64,000 bases of DNA, taken from NCBI RefSeq assembly GCF_020510565.1, contig NZ_CP075189.1, positions 3,586,501 to 3,650,500 on the forward strand, written 5' to 3'. A model generated the notes under the pieces. The model was not told the DNA's origin. It made no database searches and saw only the letters and a program-made list of their open reading frames with translations. Positions 1 to 9,005 of the stretch are shown one piece after another. The translations under genes and the position numbers were made by a program. The DNA comes from Ferribacterium limneticum (GTDB taxonomy: Bacteria > Pseudomonadota > Gammaproteobacteria > Burkholderiales > Rhodocyclaceae). Numbering within the stretch: the first letter of the stretch is position 1; the number at the start of each line of letters is the position of its first letter.

Positions 1-680
1 GCGCCCTGCTGCTCGGCTTCATCCTTGGCTACGAACGCTCCTACCACGGCCGTGCCGCCGGCATGCGGACCTACGGACTGGTTTGCGTCGCCTCCTGCGC
101 CTGCACGGTCATTGCCGGTTACCCCGGTTCCTGGTACGGCGGCGCCGCGCTGCTCCAGGCCGGTGGTGCCGCCGTTCCCATGCCGGATCCGACGCGGGTC
201 ATCCAGGGTATCGTCACCGGTGTCGGCTTCCTCGGCGCCGGTGTCATCATGAAGGAAGGCCTCAACATCAGCGGCCTGACCACCGCCGCCTCGATCTGGT
301 CGGCATCGGTCATCGGCATCCTGGTCGGTATCGGTTTCTACGGCGCCGCCATCCTGCTCACGCTGCTCTCGGCCGCTTGCATGCTCTATGTTTCCAAGCT
401 CGAAGCCTGGCTACCATCGCGCCACGCCATCTCGGTCAGCCTGCGTTTCTTGCCTGAATTCATGCCACAGGAAGTCTACATCCGGAAAGCCCTGCTCGAT
501 ATGGGCTACGAAGTGGCCGGTGGCTCGTTTTCCGTTGGCTACCATGGCCGCGCCCAGGAATGGCGTTTTGTCGCGGTGGCCCTCGGCCAGGGCATCGGCA
601 AACCACTCGCCGAAATGCCCGTCAAGCTGATCGGACTCGACGGCGTCGACAGCTTCAACGTCGCCCACGCCCGGAATTAA
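1..680 (+). CDS. MgtC/SapB family membrane protein (5' truncated)
   Basis: This gene enters the window from the left and reads in the frame that starts at base 3. The first visible residues include [18 protein letters not shown], which matches the conserved G-x-E-R...A-G-x-R-T signature of MgtC/SapB/YhiD inner-membrane proteins. At least three further hydrophobic segments follow, including one near [14 protein letters not shown]. The last 100 or so residues form a soluble C-terminal extension, probably an ACT-like domain. Family members are linked to magnesium stress and membrane ATPase control, but no substrate can be read here. An internal ATG at 63 is not the start, since the conserved ER motif lies before it. 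The stop overlaps the convergent tsaD stop by 4 bases. Confidence 0.85.
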   Translation, partial: ALLLGFILGYERSYHGRAAGMRTYGLVCVASCACTVIAGYPGSWYGGAALLQAGGAAVPMPDPTRVIQGIVTGVGFLGAGVIMKEGLNISGLTTAASIWSASVIGILVGIGFYGAAILLTLLSAACMLYVSKLEAWLPSRHAISVSLRFLPEFMPQEVYIRKALLDMGYEVAGGSFSVGYHGRAQEWRFVAVALGQGIGKPLAEMPVKLIGLDGVDSFNVAHARN

Positions 681-1699
681 CCGATCAAATCGCTCAACGG
701 CCAGCGCGGCTGAATGGCAAAACTGCCCGCCGCCTTGGCCGGCGTTCCGGCCTGCAGGCGCAGGCAACCGGCCAGCGCGATCATCGCGCCGTTATCGGTA
801 CAGAACTCCAGCTCCGGGTAATAAACGCTGAACCGCTTGCGCCGTGCCTCGTCGTCGAGCGTCGCCCGCAACTGCTTGTTGGCGCCAACGCCACCGGCCA
901 CCACCAACTGCTTGAGGCCGGTCTGCTTCATCGCCTTGAGCGATTTCTTGACCAGCACCTCGACAATGGCCTCCTGAAAAGCCCGCGCCGCATCAGCCTT
1001 GAAAGGCTCACTCATGTCCTCGGCGTGCTCACGCACCAGCGTCAGCACCGCCGTCTTGAGCCCGGAAAAACTGAAACTCAGATCACCCGAATGCAGCATC
1101 GGCCGCGGCAATTCATAAACCCCCGGCGTGCCCGACTCAGCCAGCTTCGACAGCAAGGCACCACCCGGATAGGGCAGGCCGAGCAGCTTCGCGCTCTTGT
1201 CGAAAGCCTCGCCGGCCGCATCATCCAGCGTCTCGCCGAGCAGTTCGTACTCGCCGACGCCGGTCACCCGCATCAATTGCGTGTGACCGCCAGAGACCAG
1301 CAAGGCGACAAACGGAAAGGTCGGCGGCGTGGCCGACAACAGCGGCGACAACAAATGCCCTTCGAGGTGATGCACCGGAATGGTCGGCTTGTCGATGGCC
1401 AGCGCCAACGCTTCGGCAAAGGCGCAACCAACGAGCAGCGCCCCGGCCAGCCCCGGACCGCGCGTGTAGGCCACGGCATCGACCTCGTCGAGCGAGCGAT
1501 TGCCCTGCGCCAGCGCCTCACGCAGCAAGGGCACGACGCGCCGGATGTGATCGCGCGAAGCCAGTTCGGGAACGACACCACCGTACTCGGCGTGCATCGC
1601 CACTTGCGAGTGGAGCGCATGCGACAGGAGGCCGGCTGCGCTGTCGTAGAGCGCAATACCGGTTTCGTCGCAGGAAGATTCAATACCAAGAACTAGCAT
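677..1699 (-). CDS. tsaD: tRNA N6-adenosine threonylcarbamoyltransferase TsaD
   Basis: Transfers threonylcarbamoyl from threonylcarbamoyl-AMP to A37 of ANN-decoding tRNAs, acting in the cytoplasm with TsaB and TsaE. The product is 340 residues, the normal family length. It opens with [17 protein letters not shown], the ASKHA nucleotide-binding start, and carries the metal-binding motif HHLEGH near residue 110. The glycine-rich LVSGGHTQL and FSFSGLKTA blocks are also present. A start 30 codons further upstream is open but precedes the conserved N-terminus, so the ATG whose complement is at 1697-1699 was chosen. The gene is divergent from rpsU, and a tsaD-rpsU neighbourhood is common in proteobacteria. 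Confidence 0.96.
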   Translation of the reverse strand: MLVLGIESSCDETGIALYDSAAGLLSHALHSQVAMHAEYGGVVPELASRDHIRRVVPLLREALAQGNRSLDEVDAVAYTRGPGLAGALLVGCAFAEALALAIDKPTIPVHHLEGHLLSPLLSATPPTFPFVALLVSGGHTQLMRVTGVGEYELLGETLDDAAGEAFDKSAKLLGLPYPGGALLSKLAESGTPGVYELPRPMLHSGDLSFSFSGLKTAVLTLVREHAEDMSEPFKADAARAFQEAIVEVLVKKSLKAMKQTGLKQLVVAGGVGANKQLRATLDDEARRKRFSVYYPELEFCTDNGAMIALAGCLRLQAGTPAKAAGSFAIQPRWPLSDLIG

Positions 1700-1716
1700 G
1701 GCGTCGATTTTAACAC

Positions 1717-1746
1717 TTGGACCAACAAGGTTTTCTCGCATATACT
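1717..1746 (+). promoter_or_regulatory. Probable sigma-70 promoter of the rpsU operon
   Basis: TTGGAC at 1717-1722 and TATACT at 1741-1746 are separated by 18 bases, in the gap between divergent tsaD and rpsU. They match -35 and -10 hexamers at a plausible distance of about 90 bases upstream of the rpsU start. Inferred from sequence only. Confidence 0.5.
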
Positions 1747-1837
1747 GTTGGGCTACCCGCAAAGTCTGCGGAACAAATTTTGCGCGCACTGCCTTTCACT
1801 TGACCTGGCAGGCGCCTAACGGAAGGGGGTGATTTAT

Positions 1838-2050
1838 ATGCCAAACGTTCGTGTCAAGGAAAATGAGCCGTTCGAAGTTGCGATCCGCCGCTTCAAGCGC
1901 ACCGTCGAAAAAACGGGTCTGCTGACCGAGCTGCGCGCCCGTGAGTTTTACGAAAAGCCCACCGCCGAGCGCAAGCGTAAGGCTGCCGCTGCTGTCAAAC
2001 GCCAGCACAAGCGCCTCCGTAGCCTGACCCTGCCGCCGAAACTTTTCTAA
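1838..2050 (+). CDS. rpsU: 30S ribosomal protein bS21
   Basis: Small-subunit ribosomal protein needed for initiation on mRNAs. The 70-residue product [19 protein letters not shown]... is the typical length and sequence of bS21, with a basic C-terminus ([19 protein letters not shown]). The ATG at 1838 has a strong upstream purine run (GGAAGGGGGTG); an in-frame ATA codon nine bases earlier is an unlikely start. It heads the macromolecular-synthesis operon rpsU-yqeY-dnaG-rpoD, and a hairpin with a T-rich tail directly after the stop could reduce read-through into the later genes. Confidence 0.97.
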   Translation: MPNVRVKENEPFEVAIRRFKRTVEKTGLLTELRAREFYEKPTAERKRKAAAAVKRQHKRLRSLTLPPKLF

Positions 2051-2071
2051 TCAGAAAAATTTCGCAGCACA

Positions 2072-2110
2072 AAAGAGCCGCCCGCCCAACAGCTGGCGGC
2101 TCTTTGCTTT
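2072..2110 (+). terminator. Hairpin terminator/attenuator after rpsU
   Basis: AAAGAGCCGCC (2072-2082) pairs with GGCGGCTCTTT (2095-2105), followed by GCTTT. It sits between rpsU and yqeY inside the operon. Partial termination here would give more S21 than primase and sigma factor, as is known for the E. coli rpsU-dnaG gap. Confidence 0.75.
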
Positions 2111-2123
2111 AAGAAAGCCGAAA

Positions 2124-2570
2124 ATGAGTTTGAAAGCACGCATCACCGAAGACATGAAGTCGGCCATGAAGGCCAAGGAAACGGCCAAGCTGAGCGCGAT
2201 TCGTCTGCTGCTCGCCGCCCTCAAGCAAAAGGAAGTCGACGAGCGCATTGAACTCGATGACACCGCCGTCGTCGCCATCATCGAAAAGCTGACCAAGCAG
2301 CGCAAGGACAGCGTCACCCAGTACGAAGCTGCCGGTCGCCAGGAACTGGCCGACGCCGAAAAATTTGAAATCGCCGTCCTCGCTGTCTATCTGCCGGAAA
2401 AAATGAGCACCGAGGAAACCGCCGCGGCGGTCGCCGCCGCTGTTGCTGCCACTGGCGCCAAAGGCCCGGCCGACATGGGCAAGCTGATGGCAGTGCTCAA
2501 GCCGCAACTGGCCGGCAAGGCCGACATGGCCGAGGTTTCGAAACTGGTCAAAGCGGCGCTAGCCGGTTAA
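2124..2570 (+). CDS. yqeY: GatB/YqeY domain protein
   Basis: A 148-residue soluble protein of the YqeY family, which resembles the tRNA-binding tail of the amidotransferase subunit GatB. The sequence begins MSLKARITEDMKSAMKAKET and has the expected conserved blocks IRLLLAALKQKEVDER and GPADMGKLMAVLKPQLAGKADM. The biochemical role is unsettled, although tRNA or mRNA association is often suggested from the GatB homology. Its position between rpsU and dnaG is conserved in many proteobacteria. Only 15 bases separate it from dnaG, so it is almost certainly cotranscribed. Confidence 0.93.
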   Translation: MSLKARITEDMKSAMKAKETAKLSAIRLLLAALKQKEVDERIELDDTAVVAIIEKLTKQRKDSVTQYEAAGRQELADAEKFEIAVLAVYLPEKMSTEETAAAVAAAVAATGAKGPADMGKLMAVLKPQLAGKADMAEVSKLVKAALAG

Positions 2571-2585
2571 GCCGCGAGGCACGTC

Positions 2586-4322
2586 GTGATTCCGGATTCT
2601 TTTATCCAGGATCTGCTGGCCCGGGTCGACATCGTCGACCTGGTGGACAGCTACGTACCACTCAAGAAAGCGGGTGCCAATTACGCCGCCTGCTGCCCTT
2701 TCCACAATGAAAAATCGCCGTCCTTCACGGTCAGCCCGACCAAGCAGTTCTACCATTGCTTCGGCTGCGGCGCCCACGGCACGGCAATCAGCTTCGTCAT
2801 GGAATACCAGGGCCTCGGCTTCGTCGATGCCGTCAAGGATCTCGCCACTCGCGCCGGCATGCAGGTGCCGGAAAGCGAAGGGCGCAGCTTCAAGGACGAA
2901 AAGCCCGGCCAGACGCGAACGCTGATCGAGATCATGGCGCGCGCCGCGCAGTACTACAAAGACCAGCTCAAGCAGTCACCGAAAGCCATCGAATATTGCA
3001 AGAAACGCGGCTTGACCGGAGAAATCGCCGCCCGCTTCGGCATGGGCTACGCGCCGGATGGCTGGCAGAATCTGCAGGGAGTTTTCCCCGACTACAACGC
3101 TGACGAACTGAAGGTCGCCGGACTGGTCATCGAAAACGAGTCCGGCCGCCGCTACGACCGTTTCCGCGACCGCCTGATGATTCCAATCATCAATCCCAAG
3201 GGCGAGATCATCGCCTTCGGCGGCCGTATCATCGACCAGGGCGAACCGAAATACCTCAATTCGCCGGAAACACCGCTCTTCGAAAAGGGCCGCGAACTGT
3301 TCGGTCTGCCGCAAGCCCGTCAGACCCTGCGCGAAACCGACACCGCCATCGTCACCGAAGGCTACATGGACGTCATCGCGCTGGCCCAGAACGGCGTCGG
3401 CAACGCCGTCGCCACACTCGGCACGGCCACAACCGCCACCCACGTCACCAAGCTGCTACGCCAGGTCGACCGCATCGTTTTCTGTTTCGACGGCGACAAC
3501 GCCGGGCGTAAAGCGGCGTGGCGGGCCCTGGAAAACTCGCTAGAAGCACTGGCCGACAACAAGCGTCTGGCCTTCATCTTCCTGCCCCAGGAACATGACC
3601 CGGACAGCTACATCCGCGAATTCGGCAAGGAACAGTTCGACCGGCAAGTCATCCAGGCCATGCCGCTCTCCGACTTCCTGCTGCGCGAACTGGCCCAGCG
3701 CTGCGACCTGACCAGCTCTGAAGGCAAGGCGCAACTGATCTACGAAGCCAAGCCGCTGCTGCTCAAACTGCCGACGCCGTTGCTGCGCCTGCAGTTAGTC
3801 AAGCGCTTGGCCGAAGCCAGCGGCTTTGCCCAGGGTGAAGTCGAGCGCCTGTGCGAACTCAAATCCTACACGCCGTCCGCCCCGCCCAAGGCCAAGCGGA
3901 CCGCGCCGTCGCTGACCCGCAACCTGCTGCGCATCGTGTTGCACAAGCCGCAACTGGCCAGCCAGCTGCCGATCGATCTTCTGCCCGACACCCCTGAGCG
4001 CGCCGCGCTGATTCGCCTGCACGACCTGGTCAGCGCCAACGATGATGCCAGCAGCTACGCCGGGATACGTGAGCAATTGCGTGGCCAACCGGAGGAAAGC
4101 ATGATCGAAAACGCCGCATCGGAACTTCTCGGCCAGCCGTTTGACGAAGATGAAGCAGACGAAGAGTTTCGCGACACCCTCGACAAGTTGCAGGAAGGCG
4201 GCCAGAAACGTGCTTTTGCCGAATTGCAGGCGAAAGCCCATCAATTTGGCGTGGCCGGACTCAGCGCTGCGGAAAAAATGGCTTACATACAACTGCTCAG
4301 CAAGCAAGCAAATCGCAGCTAA
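2586..4322 (+). CDS. dnaG: DNA primase
   Basis: Synthesises the RNA primers for replication forks and works with the replicative helicase. The product is 578 residues with a GTG start. The N-terminal CHC2 zinc-binding domain shows CPFH (about residues 38-41) and the C-x2-C of CFGCG (about 57-61). The TOPRIM domain follows, with the catalytic EGYMD (about residue 258) and the metal-binding DGDNAGR (about 302). The remaining C-terminal part would contain the helicase-interacting region. It is the third gene of the rpsU-yqeY-dnaG-rpoD operon, and 46 bases separate its stop from the rpoD start. Confidence 0.97.
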   Translation: MIPDSFIQDLLARVDIVDLVDSYVPLKKAGANYAACCPFHNEKSPSFTVSPTKQFYHCFGCGAHGTAISFVMEYQGLGFVDAVKDLATRAGMQVPESEGRSFKDEKPGQTRTLIEIMARAAQYYKDQLKQSPKAIEYCKKRGLTGEIAARFGMGYAPDGWQNLQGVFPDYNADELKVAGLVIENESGRRYDRFRDRLMIPIINPKGEIIAFGGRIIDQGEPKYLNSPETPLFEKGRELFGLPQARQTLRETDTAIVTEGYMDVIALAQNGVGNAVATLGTATTATHVTKLLRQVDRIVFCFDGDNAGRKAAWRALENSLEALADNKRLAFIFLPQEHDPDSYIREFGKEQFDRQVIQAMPLSDFLLRELAQRCDLTSSEGKAQLIYEAKPLLLKLPTPLLRLQLVKRLAEASGFAQGEVERLCELKSYTPSAPPKAKRTAPSLTRNLLRIVLHKPQLASQLPIDLLPDTPERAALIRLHDLVSANDDASSYAGIREQLRGQPEESMIENAASELLGQPFDEDEADEEFRDTLDKLQEGGQKRAFAELQAKAHQFGVAGLSAAEKMAYIQLLSKQANRS

Positions 4323-4368
4323 GTTGTGGTAAAATTTATGGTTTTCTCGAATTCTATGGATCGTGTTC

Positions 4369-6345
4369 ATGGCTAAGGCAAAAGACCCCGTTAAGGAAGC
4401 CCCGAAGGCTCGCATCAGCAAGGCCAAGGAGAAGGCAGCCGAGAAGGCGCTGCTGCAAGGCCAGATGGCTGAAGCCCCCGAACCGCTCGACGCCGAAGCG
4501 CGCAAGACGCGCCTCAAGACGCTGATCAAGCTCGGCAAGGAGCGCGGCTACCTGACCTACGCCGAGATCAACGACCACCTGCCGGACGACGTGGTCGACG
4601 CCGAAAGTATCGAAGCGATCATTTCGACCTTCAGCGAAATGAGCATCCAGGTTTTCGACGAAGCCCCGGCTGCCGAAGACCTGCTGATGTCGGACACCGC
4701 TGCCGTTGCTGCCGATGACGAAGAAGTCGAAGCGCAAGCTGAACAGGCGTTGTCCACCGTCGATTCCGAATTCGGCCGCACCACCGACCCGGTCCGCATG
4801 TACATGCGCGAGATGGGCACGGTTGAACTCCTCACCCGCGAAGGCGAAATCGAGATCGCCAAGCGCATCGAGGAAGGCCTCAAGCACATGATCCAGGCGA
4901 TTTCCGCCTGCCCGACCACGATTACCGACATTCTCGACATGGCCGCCAAGGTCGAGAACGACGAGATGCGCATCGACGAACTGGTCGATGGCCTGATCGA
5001 CCCGAACGCCACCGAAGAAGTCGCCGCAGCTCCCGAAATGCCCGAAGCCGAAGAAGAGGAAACGGACGACGAGGATGAGGACGGCGACGGAGGTGCCGCT
5101 GGCGCTGCTTCCGCCTCGCTGCTGCAACTCAAGACCGATGCCCTGGAGCGTTTCAAGGCCATCAAGAGCGTGCATGCCAAGATGCAGAAGCTGCTGTCGA
5201 GCAAGGGCCCGCATGACAAGGCCTACCTCAAACTGCAACAGCAGATTTCCGATGAACTGCTCAACATCCGCTTCACCTCGCGCTCGATCGAACGCCTGTG
5301 CGACAGCGTGCGCGGCATGGTCGAACAGATTCGCGGCTCCGAGCGCAAGATTCAGCAAATCTGCGTCGACCGCGTCAAGATGCCACGTCCGCACTTTATC
5401 CAGACCTTCCCGGGCAAGGAAACGACGCTGGAGTGGGTGGACGCCGAAATCGCCGCCGCCCCCAAGACCTACCTGGCCATCCTGACGCGCTGTGCACCGG
5501 ACATCAAGGAAGAGCAGAAGAAGCTGATCGCCCTCCAGGATCGCATCGGCATTCCGCTCAAGGACCTCAAGGACATCAACAAGCAGATGTCCACCGGTGA
5601 AGCCAAGGCCCGTCGCGCCAAGCGCGAAATGACCGAGGCCAACCTGCGTCTGGTCATCTCGATTGCCAAGAAATACACCAACCGCGGCCTGCAGTTCCTC
5701 GACCTCATCCAGGAAGGCAACATCGGCCTCATGAAGGCCGTGGACAAGTTCGAATACCGTCGCGGCTACAAGTTCTCGACCTACGCCACGTGGTGGATCC
5801 GTCAGGCCATCACGCGCTCCATCGCCGACCAGGCGCGGACCATCCGCATCCCGGTGCACATGATCGAAACGATCAACAAGATGAACCGGATCAGCCGCCA
5901 GATCCTGCAGGAAACGGGTGCCGAACCCGATCCGGCAACGCTGGCCAAGAAGATGGACATGCCGGAAGACAAGATCCGCAAGATCATGAAGATTTCCAAG
6001 GAGCCGATCTCCATGGAAACCCCGATCGGCGACGACGACGACTCGCATCTTGGCGATTTCATCGAAGATCAGCTGACCCTGGCGCCGGCCGATGCAGCCA
6101 TGTACTCCAGCCTGCGCGGCGTCACCAAGGAAATCCTCGACACGCTGACGACGAGGGAGGCCAAGGTCCTGCGCATGCGCTTCGGTATCGAAATGAACAC
6201 CGACCACACGCTGGAAGAAGTCGGCAAACAGTTCGACGTCACCCGCGAGCGTATCCGCCAAATTGAAGCCAAGGCGCTGCGCAAGCTGCGTCACCCAACC
6301 CGCTCCGACAAGCTGCGCAGCTTCCTGGACCAAAACGGCAACTAA
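4369..6345 (+). CDS. rpoD: RNA polymerase primary sigma factor RpoD (sigma-70)
   Basis: The housekeeping sigma factor. The 658-residue product has region 1.1 at the N-terminus and a non-conserved acidic spacer ([15 protein letters not shown], about residue 226). Region 2 ([19 protein letters not shown] and [12 protein letters not shown]) melts the -10 element. Region 3 follows, and region 4.2 near the C-terminus ([20 protein letters not shown]) reads the -35 element. ATG 4369 is preferred because GGA lies 8 bases upstream; a GTG two codons earlier is also open. A CAU tRNA gene begins 7 bases after the stop. Confidence 0.97.
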   Translation: MAKAKDPVKEAPKARISKAKEKAAEKALLQGQMAEAPEPLDAEARKTRLKTLIKLGKERGYLTYAEINDHLPDDVVDAESIEAIISTFSEMSIQVFDEAPAAEDLLMSDTAAVAADDEEVEAQAEQALSTVDSEFGRTTDPVRMYMREMGTVELLTREGEIEIAKRIEEGLKHMIQAISACPTTITDILDMAAKVENDEMRIDELVDGLIDPNATEEVAAAPEMPEAEEEETDDEDEDGDGGAAGAASASLLQLKTDALERFKAIKSVHAKMQKLLSSKGPHDKAYLKLQQQISDELLNIRFTSRSIERLCDSVRGMVEQIRGSERKIQQICVDRVKMPRPHFIQTFPGKETTLEWVDAEIAAAPKTYLAILTRCAPDIKEEQKKLIALQDRIGIPLKDLKDINKQMSTGEAKARRAKREMTEANLRLVISIAKKYTNRGLQFLDLIQEGNIGLMKAVDKFEYRRGYKFSTYATWWIRQAITRSIADQARTIRIPVHMIETINKMNRISRQILQETGAEPDPATLAKKMDMPEDKIRKIMKISKEPISMETPIGDDDDSHLGDFIEDQLTLAPADAAMYSSLRGVTKEILDTLTTREAKVLRMRFGIEMNTDHTLEEVGKQFDVTRERIRQIEAKALRKLRHPTRSDKLRSFLDQNGN

Positions 6346-6352
6346 GCTTTCC

Positions 6353-6429
6353 GGGCCTGTAGCTCAGTTGGTTAGAGCAGAGGACTCATAATCCTTTGGT
6401 CCACGGTTCAAGTCCGTGCAGGCCCACCA
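6353..6429 (+). tRNA. tRNA with CAU anticodon, probably tRNA-Ile2 (lysidine type)
   Basis: A complete 77-base cloverleaf with encoded CCA. The acceptor stem is GGGCCTG paired with CAGGCCC; the anticodon arm is GAGGA-CTCATAA-TCCTT, giving CAU at positions 34-36; the T arm contains GGTTCAAGTCC. CAU can mean elongator Met or Ile2. C4-G69 and C5-G68 in the acceptor stem, the G27-U43 pair and the TTCAAGTCC loop look more like E. coli tRNA-Ile2, the TilS substrate, than tRNA-Met. I therefore favour Ile2, which would read AUA after lysidine modification. Confidence 0.9.
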
Positions 6430-6445
6430 ACTTGCAGTTCTGCGA

Positions 6446-6463
6446 CCAAGCCTCCGGGCTTGG
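6446..6463 (+). terminator. Possible hairpin after the tRNA
   Basis: CCAAGCC (6446-6452) can pair with GGCTTGG (6457-6463) across a 4-base loop, 17 bases past the tRNA CCA end. The T-run behind it is poor, so termination is uncertain. Confidence 0.35.
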
Positions 6464-6562
6464 CCGCATGTTTCAGAAGTACCCGGTAGGCACTTCGACG
6501 AAAGCCCCGTTGCTGACGCGAAGTGGCAGGTTTTTTAGGCATTTTTTGTAAAGGCATTCGAC

Positions 6563-6814
6563 ATGAATACAGAATCCATCCTCACGCACCTCAAGAAGCA
6601 CGGCCAATTGCTCGATGCTGATATTGCGAAAGGCACAGGCATTGCGTTGTCGGATGTTCGTACATCGATCCTCGAACTGTCCGCTCAAAAAGCCATTTCG
6701 GTATGCAGCATGACGACGTTCAAGAACGGCACGCCGACCGAAGGCATGTTCTGCCGCGTTTCCGGCTACATGCCGTCAGCCGCTCCGGGCCGCAAGCCGG
6801 GCGTCAAGACCTAA
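6563..6814 (+). CDS. Small winged-helix-like protein of unknown function
   Basis: An 83-residue protein (MNTESILTHLKKHGQLLDAD...) whose first 60 residues read like a small winged-helix fold: helix (ESILTHLKKHGQ), helix (DADIAKGTGIALSDV), recognition helix (RTSILELSAQKAIS), then a short hairpin. The C-terminus is basic and proline-rich (SAAPGRKPGVKT). That suggests a nucleic-acid-binding regulator, but I do not recognise a named family. It stands alone between the tRNA gene and the convergent arfB operon, with a hairpin between the two stops. A true gene is likely from its codon usage and helical pattern. Confidence 0.7.
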   Translation: MNTESILTHLKKHGQLLDADIAKGTGIALSDVRTSILELSAQKAISVCSMTTFKNGTPTEGMFCRVSGYMPSAAPGRKPGVKT

Positions 6815-6839
6815 ATAAAAGGGTCAGCCAGGCTGACCC
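6813..6839 (-). terminator. Hairpin terminator downstream of arfB
   Basis: GGGTCAGCC (6821-6829) and GGCTGACCC (6831-6839) form an inverted repeat. Read on the minus strand, the hairpin is followed by TTTTATTT, which fits termination of the arfB operon. On the plus strand no T-run follows. Confidence 0.7.
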
Positions 6840-6851
6840 AAAAGCTTCCTG

Positions 6852-7253
6852 CTATTCACTAACGCGGCCGCGCTGTAGTTTGACCTGGCCGCGTTTTATT
6901 TTGCTCTCGATGCGCTTGCGCTGTGCGCTTCGGCTGGGCTTGGTTGGCCGCCGGACAACCGGCACAAAGGCCGCCGCGGCAATCAGTTCGCGCAAGCGAA
7001 CCAGCCCGTCTTCGCGGTTGCGCTCAAGGCTGCGATGCTTTTGTGCCTTGATGACGACGATGCCATCGCTACTGATCCGCTGATCGCGCATGGCCCGCAG
7101 CTTTTCCTTGATTTCACCGGGCAGGCTGGAGGCTGCGATATCAAAGCGCAAATGCACGGCGTTCGACACCTTGTTGACGTTCTGCCCGCCCGCGCCTTGA
7201 GCGCGGATGGCGGTGAATTCAACTTCGCTTTCGTTCAAAACAAGGGCGTTCAT
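6852..7253 (-). CDS. arfB: Alternative ribosome-rescue factor ArfB (peptidyl-tRNA hydrolase)
   Basis: Rescues ribosomes stalled on mRNAs without a stop codon by hydrolysing peptidyl-tRNA. The 133-residue product has the class-I release-factor catalytic motif GGQ in GAGGQNVNKVSNAVHLRF (about residues 21-38). Its basic C-terminal tail (RSAQRKRIESKIKRGQVKLQRGR) is the part that in ArfB/YaeJ enters the empty mRNA channel. It has no codon-recognition domain, as expected for ArfB rather than a true release factor. The start overlaps the anti-sigma stop by 4 bases, which makes it the last gene of an ECF sigma operon. Confidence 0.94.
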   Translation of the reverse strand: MNALVLNESEVEFTAIRAQGAGGQNVNKVSNAVHLRFDIAASSLPGEIKEKLRAMRDQRISSDGIVVIKAQKHRSLERNREDGLVRLRELIAAAAFVPVVRRPTKPSRSAQRKRIESKIKRGQVKLQRGRVSE

Positions 7254-8062
7254 TTTTTTGCTTCGAGTTGGTCGTAAACCGCCGTCGCCACTTTGGCCAG
7301 TTCGCCCTTGGCGGTGCTCGCCGACAGGGCGTAGCCGAATTTACCATCGACCCAGTAGAAAACGTTGACCTGCCCTTCGCGGGCGAAACGGAAGCCGGTT
7401 TCGGGCTGGGTTGCATTTTCGGTCGTCACGTACAGCGTCATGCGCTGGCCGGTGGCCTCCTGATACATGAACTGGGCGACCGGGCCGGCATTGCCGGGGA
7501 GCAGACGGCCGCCAACCAGTTCGTAACCGAGGGCGCCGAGTTTGGGCGGACTGACCGGGGTACCGAGACGTTTGGACAACCATTTGACCAGCGCCTCCTC
7601 CTGATCGGCCGTGACCTCAACGGGGCGGCGCGCATCGGGGCTGTAAACCACGTGGGCGACGGCGGCCTGTCGGGATAGCGGCACGACGACCTGCGCCATG
7701 TGTTCGGCGCTCTGGTACTGACCATGCCCCAGCCAACCAGCGACACCGCCGAGCGTGGCGACAACCACACCGGCGGCTATCTGCTGCAGCGGCCAGGATT
7801 TCAAATTTGGCCATTTTTTCCGGTTGACCGTGGCATTCACCGGTTGCACGGTCAGCGCCTGCAAATGGTCCGGCAAAGGCTCGACCAGCACCGGATTGAA
7901 CAACGCCTTGAGCGCCTCGTTCTGGGCGCGATAGGCGCGAACGCGTTCGGCGTCCTCGGGATAGAGAACCAGATAAGCTTCGATCTCGGCCCGCCGCGCT
8001 GGCGTCAAGGCGCCGTCGACGTAGGCGTGCAGGTCGTCTTCGGTGATATTGAGCGGGCTCAT
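7250..8062 (-). CDS. Membrane-anchored anti-sigma factor
   Basis: A 270-residue protein whose N-terminal 70 residues (ITEDDLHAYVDGALTPARRAEIEAYL) match the anti-sigma domain that clamps ECF sigma factors. It lacks the His-Cys-Cys zinc residues of ZAS proteins. One membrane segment (AAGVVVATLGGVAGWLGHG, about residues 96-114) follows, and the C-terminal 150 residues should lie in the periplasm as a sensor. Its start overlaps the sigma gene stop by 4 bases, so the pair is translationally coupled. The segment just before the membrane helix (TVNRKKWPNLK) is encoded by a copy of the dispersed 31-base motif. Confidence 0.88.
   Translation of the reverse strand: MSPLNITEDDLHAYVDGALTPARRAEIEAYLVLYPEDAERVRAYRAQNEALKALFNPVLVEPLPDHLQALTVQPVNATVNRKKWPNLKSWPLQQIAAGVVVATLGGVAGWLGHGQYQSAEHMAQVVVPLSRQAAVAHVVYSPDARRPVEVTADQEEALVKWLSKRLGTPVSPPKLGALGYELVGGRLLPGNAGPVAQFMYQEATGQRMTLYVTTENATQPETGFRFAREGQVNVFYWVDGKFGYALSASTAKGELAKVATAVYDQLEAKK
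7803..7833 (-). repeat. Dispersed uptake-signal-like motif, copy 1
   Basis: Read on the minus strand: core CCACGGTCAACCGG, A-tract AAAAAAT, GGCC, then AAATTT. It lies inside the anti-sigma factor gene, in the frame that encodes TVNRKKWPNLK, just before the membrane segment. It is a near-perfect copy. Confidence 0.85.
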
Positions 8063-8559
8063 CGTACAACCCTCAAATTGGCGCCAGACTGCCGGCCTTC
8101 CATGATCTGGCGCAAGCGTTCGCGTCCACGCGACAGGCGGGACATCACGGTGCCGATCGGAATGCCCAGCGCTGCGGCGATTTCGGCATAAGTCATTTCC
8201 TCCAGCCCGACGAGCAACAGCACTTCACGCTGGTCGTCCGGCAATTGGCGGAGGGCGGACTCGATATCCATCACTTCGAGCCGGTCGTTTTGGGTAGCGC
8301 GCGTCGGCACCTCGCAGGCATCGTCGTCGAGCGAATGGGTCGGCAAGCTGCCGCACCGCAGTTGGTCTACGCGCAGGTTGTGCATGATGCCGAACAGCCA
8401 GGCCCGCAAATCGCTGCCCGCCCGCCATTGAGCAAAGCGGTTCCAGGCGCGTTCAAGGGTGTCCTGCACGAGGTCGTCCGCCGCCGCGCGGTCGCCCAGC
8501 ATCGCCCGCGCGTAACGGCGTAGGCGAGGCAATTCGGCGATGATCGCGCGGCTGTCCAC
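8059..8559 (-). CDS. ECF-family RNA polymerase sigma factor
   Basis: A 166-residue alternative sigma factor. Region 2 is at residues 12-75 (ARAMLGDRAAADDLVQDTLE...RAWLFGIMHNLRVDQLR). Region 4 is at residues 105-155 (QLPDDQREVLLLVGLEEMTYAEIAAALGIPIGTVMSRLSRGRERLR), with the helix-turn-helix typical of extracytoplasmic-function factors. Regions 1 and 3 are absent, as expected. It is followed by its likely anti-sigma factor with a 4-base overlap, and starts 7 bases after the stop of a small lipoprotein gene. The whole set of four genes, ending with arfB, is probably one transcript. The inducing signal cannot be read from the sequence. Confidence 0.94.
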   Translation of the reverse strand: MDSRAIIAELPRLRRYARAMLGDRAAADDLVQDTLERAWNRFAQWRAGSDLRAWLFGIMHNLRVDQLRCGSLPTHSLDDDACEVPTRATQNDRLEVMDIESALRQLPDDQREVLLLVGLEEMTYAEIAAALGIPIGTVMSRLSRGRERLRQIMEGRQSGANLRVVR

Positions 8560-8566
8560 GGTCTGC

Positions 8567-8953
8567 TTAAGGTTTAGCTACGTGCCAAACGTTGTTGAAG
8601 CCGTCACCGGTCTTGTCACCGGCCTTCTGGTCCTTGGCCCAGAAATACAGTGGCTTGCCCTTGAAGGCCCATTGTTTCTTGCCATCGTCGCGGGTGACAA
8701 CACTGTAGTCGCCACTCGCCATGTCGCCATCCATGGCCATCAGCGGCGGCCAGTTGGCGGCGCACGGGCCGTTGCACATGCTCTTGCCGCTGCCGGCGGC
8801 ATCCTTGTCGAAGACATAAAGCGTCATGCCATTGCTGCCGGTCAGCATGCCATCCGACACCATGGCCGGCGCAGCGGCACGCGTACCGACACCTGAACAA
8901 GCCGCCAGCGTGGCCGACATGAGCAGCGTGAGAAGCAGGTTTTTCGTTTTCAT
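8567..8953 (-). CDS. COG4315-type lipoprotein
   Basis: A 128-residue predicted lipoprotein. The signal peptide ends in the lipobox LAAC (residue 19). The mature part carries two copies of the secreted beta-rich repeat of this family: MTLYVFDKDAAGSGKSMCNGPCAANWPPL and a second around GKPLYFWAKDQKAGDKTGDGF. Functions of this family are not established. It is the first gene of the sigma/anti-sigma/arfB operon, so it may be a target or a sensor partner of the ECF pair. The Cys pair in MCNGPC could form a disulphide in the periplasm. Confidence 0.88.
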   Translation of the reverse strand: MKTKNLLLTLLMSATLAACSGVGTRAAAPAMVSDGMLTGSNGMTLYVFDKDAAGSGKSMCNGPCAANWPPLMAMDGDMASGDYSVVTRDDGKKQWAFKGKPLYFWAKDQKAGDKTGDGFNNVWHVAKP

Positions 8954-9005
8954 GATGATCTCCGTTGGTTTTGGGGGGCTACACCAAGGTATACGGAAGA
9001 CGCAT

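Noticed and set aside
560..1696. Long plus-strand open frame opposite tsaD
   Set aside because: Arg/Gln-rich shadow of tsaD, which has a full set of family motifs on the other strand.
4354..6333. Long open frame (659 codons) antisense to rpoD
   Set aside because: It is the mirror of a high-GC rpoD coding sequence; composition is biased to Gly, Asp, Val and Leu with no recognisable domain.
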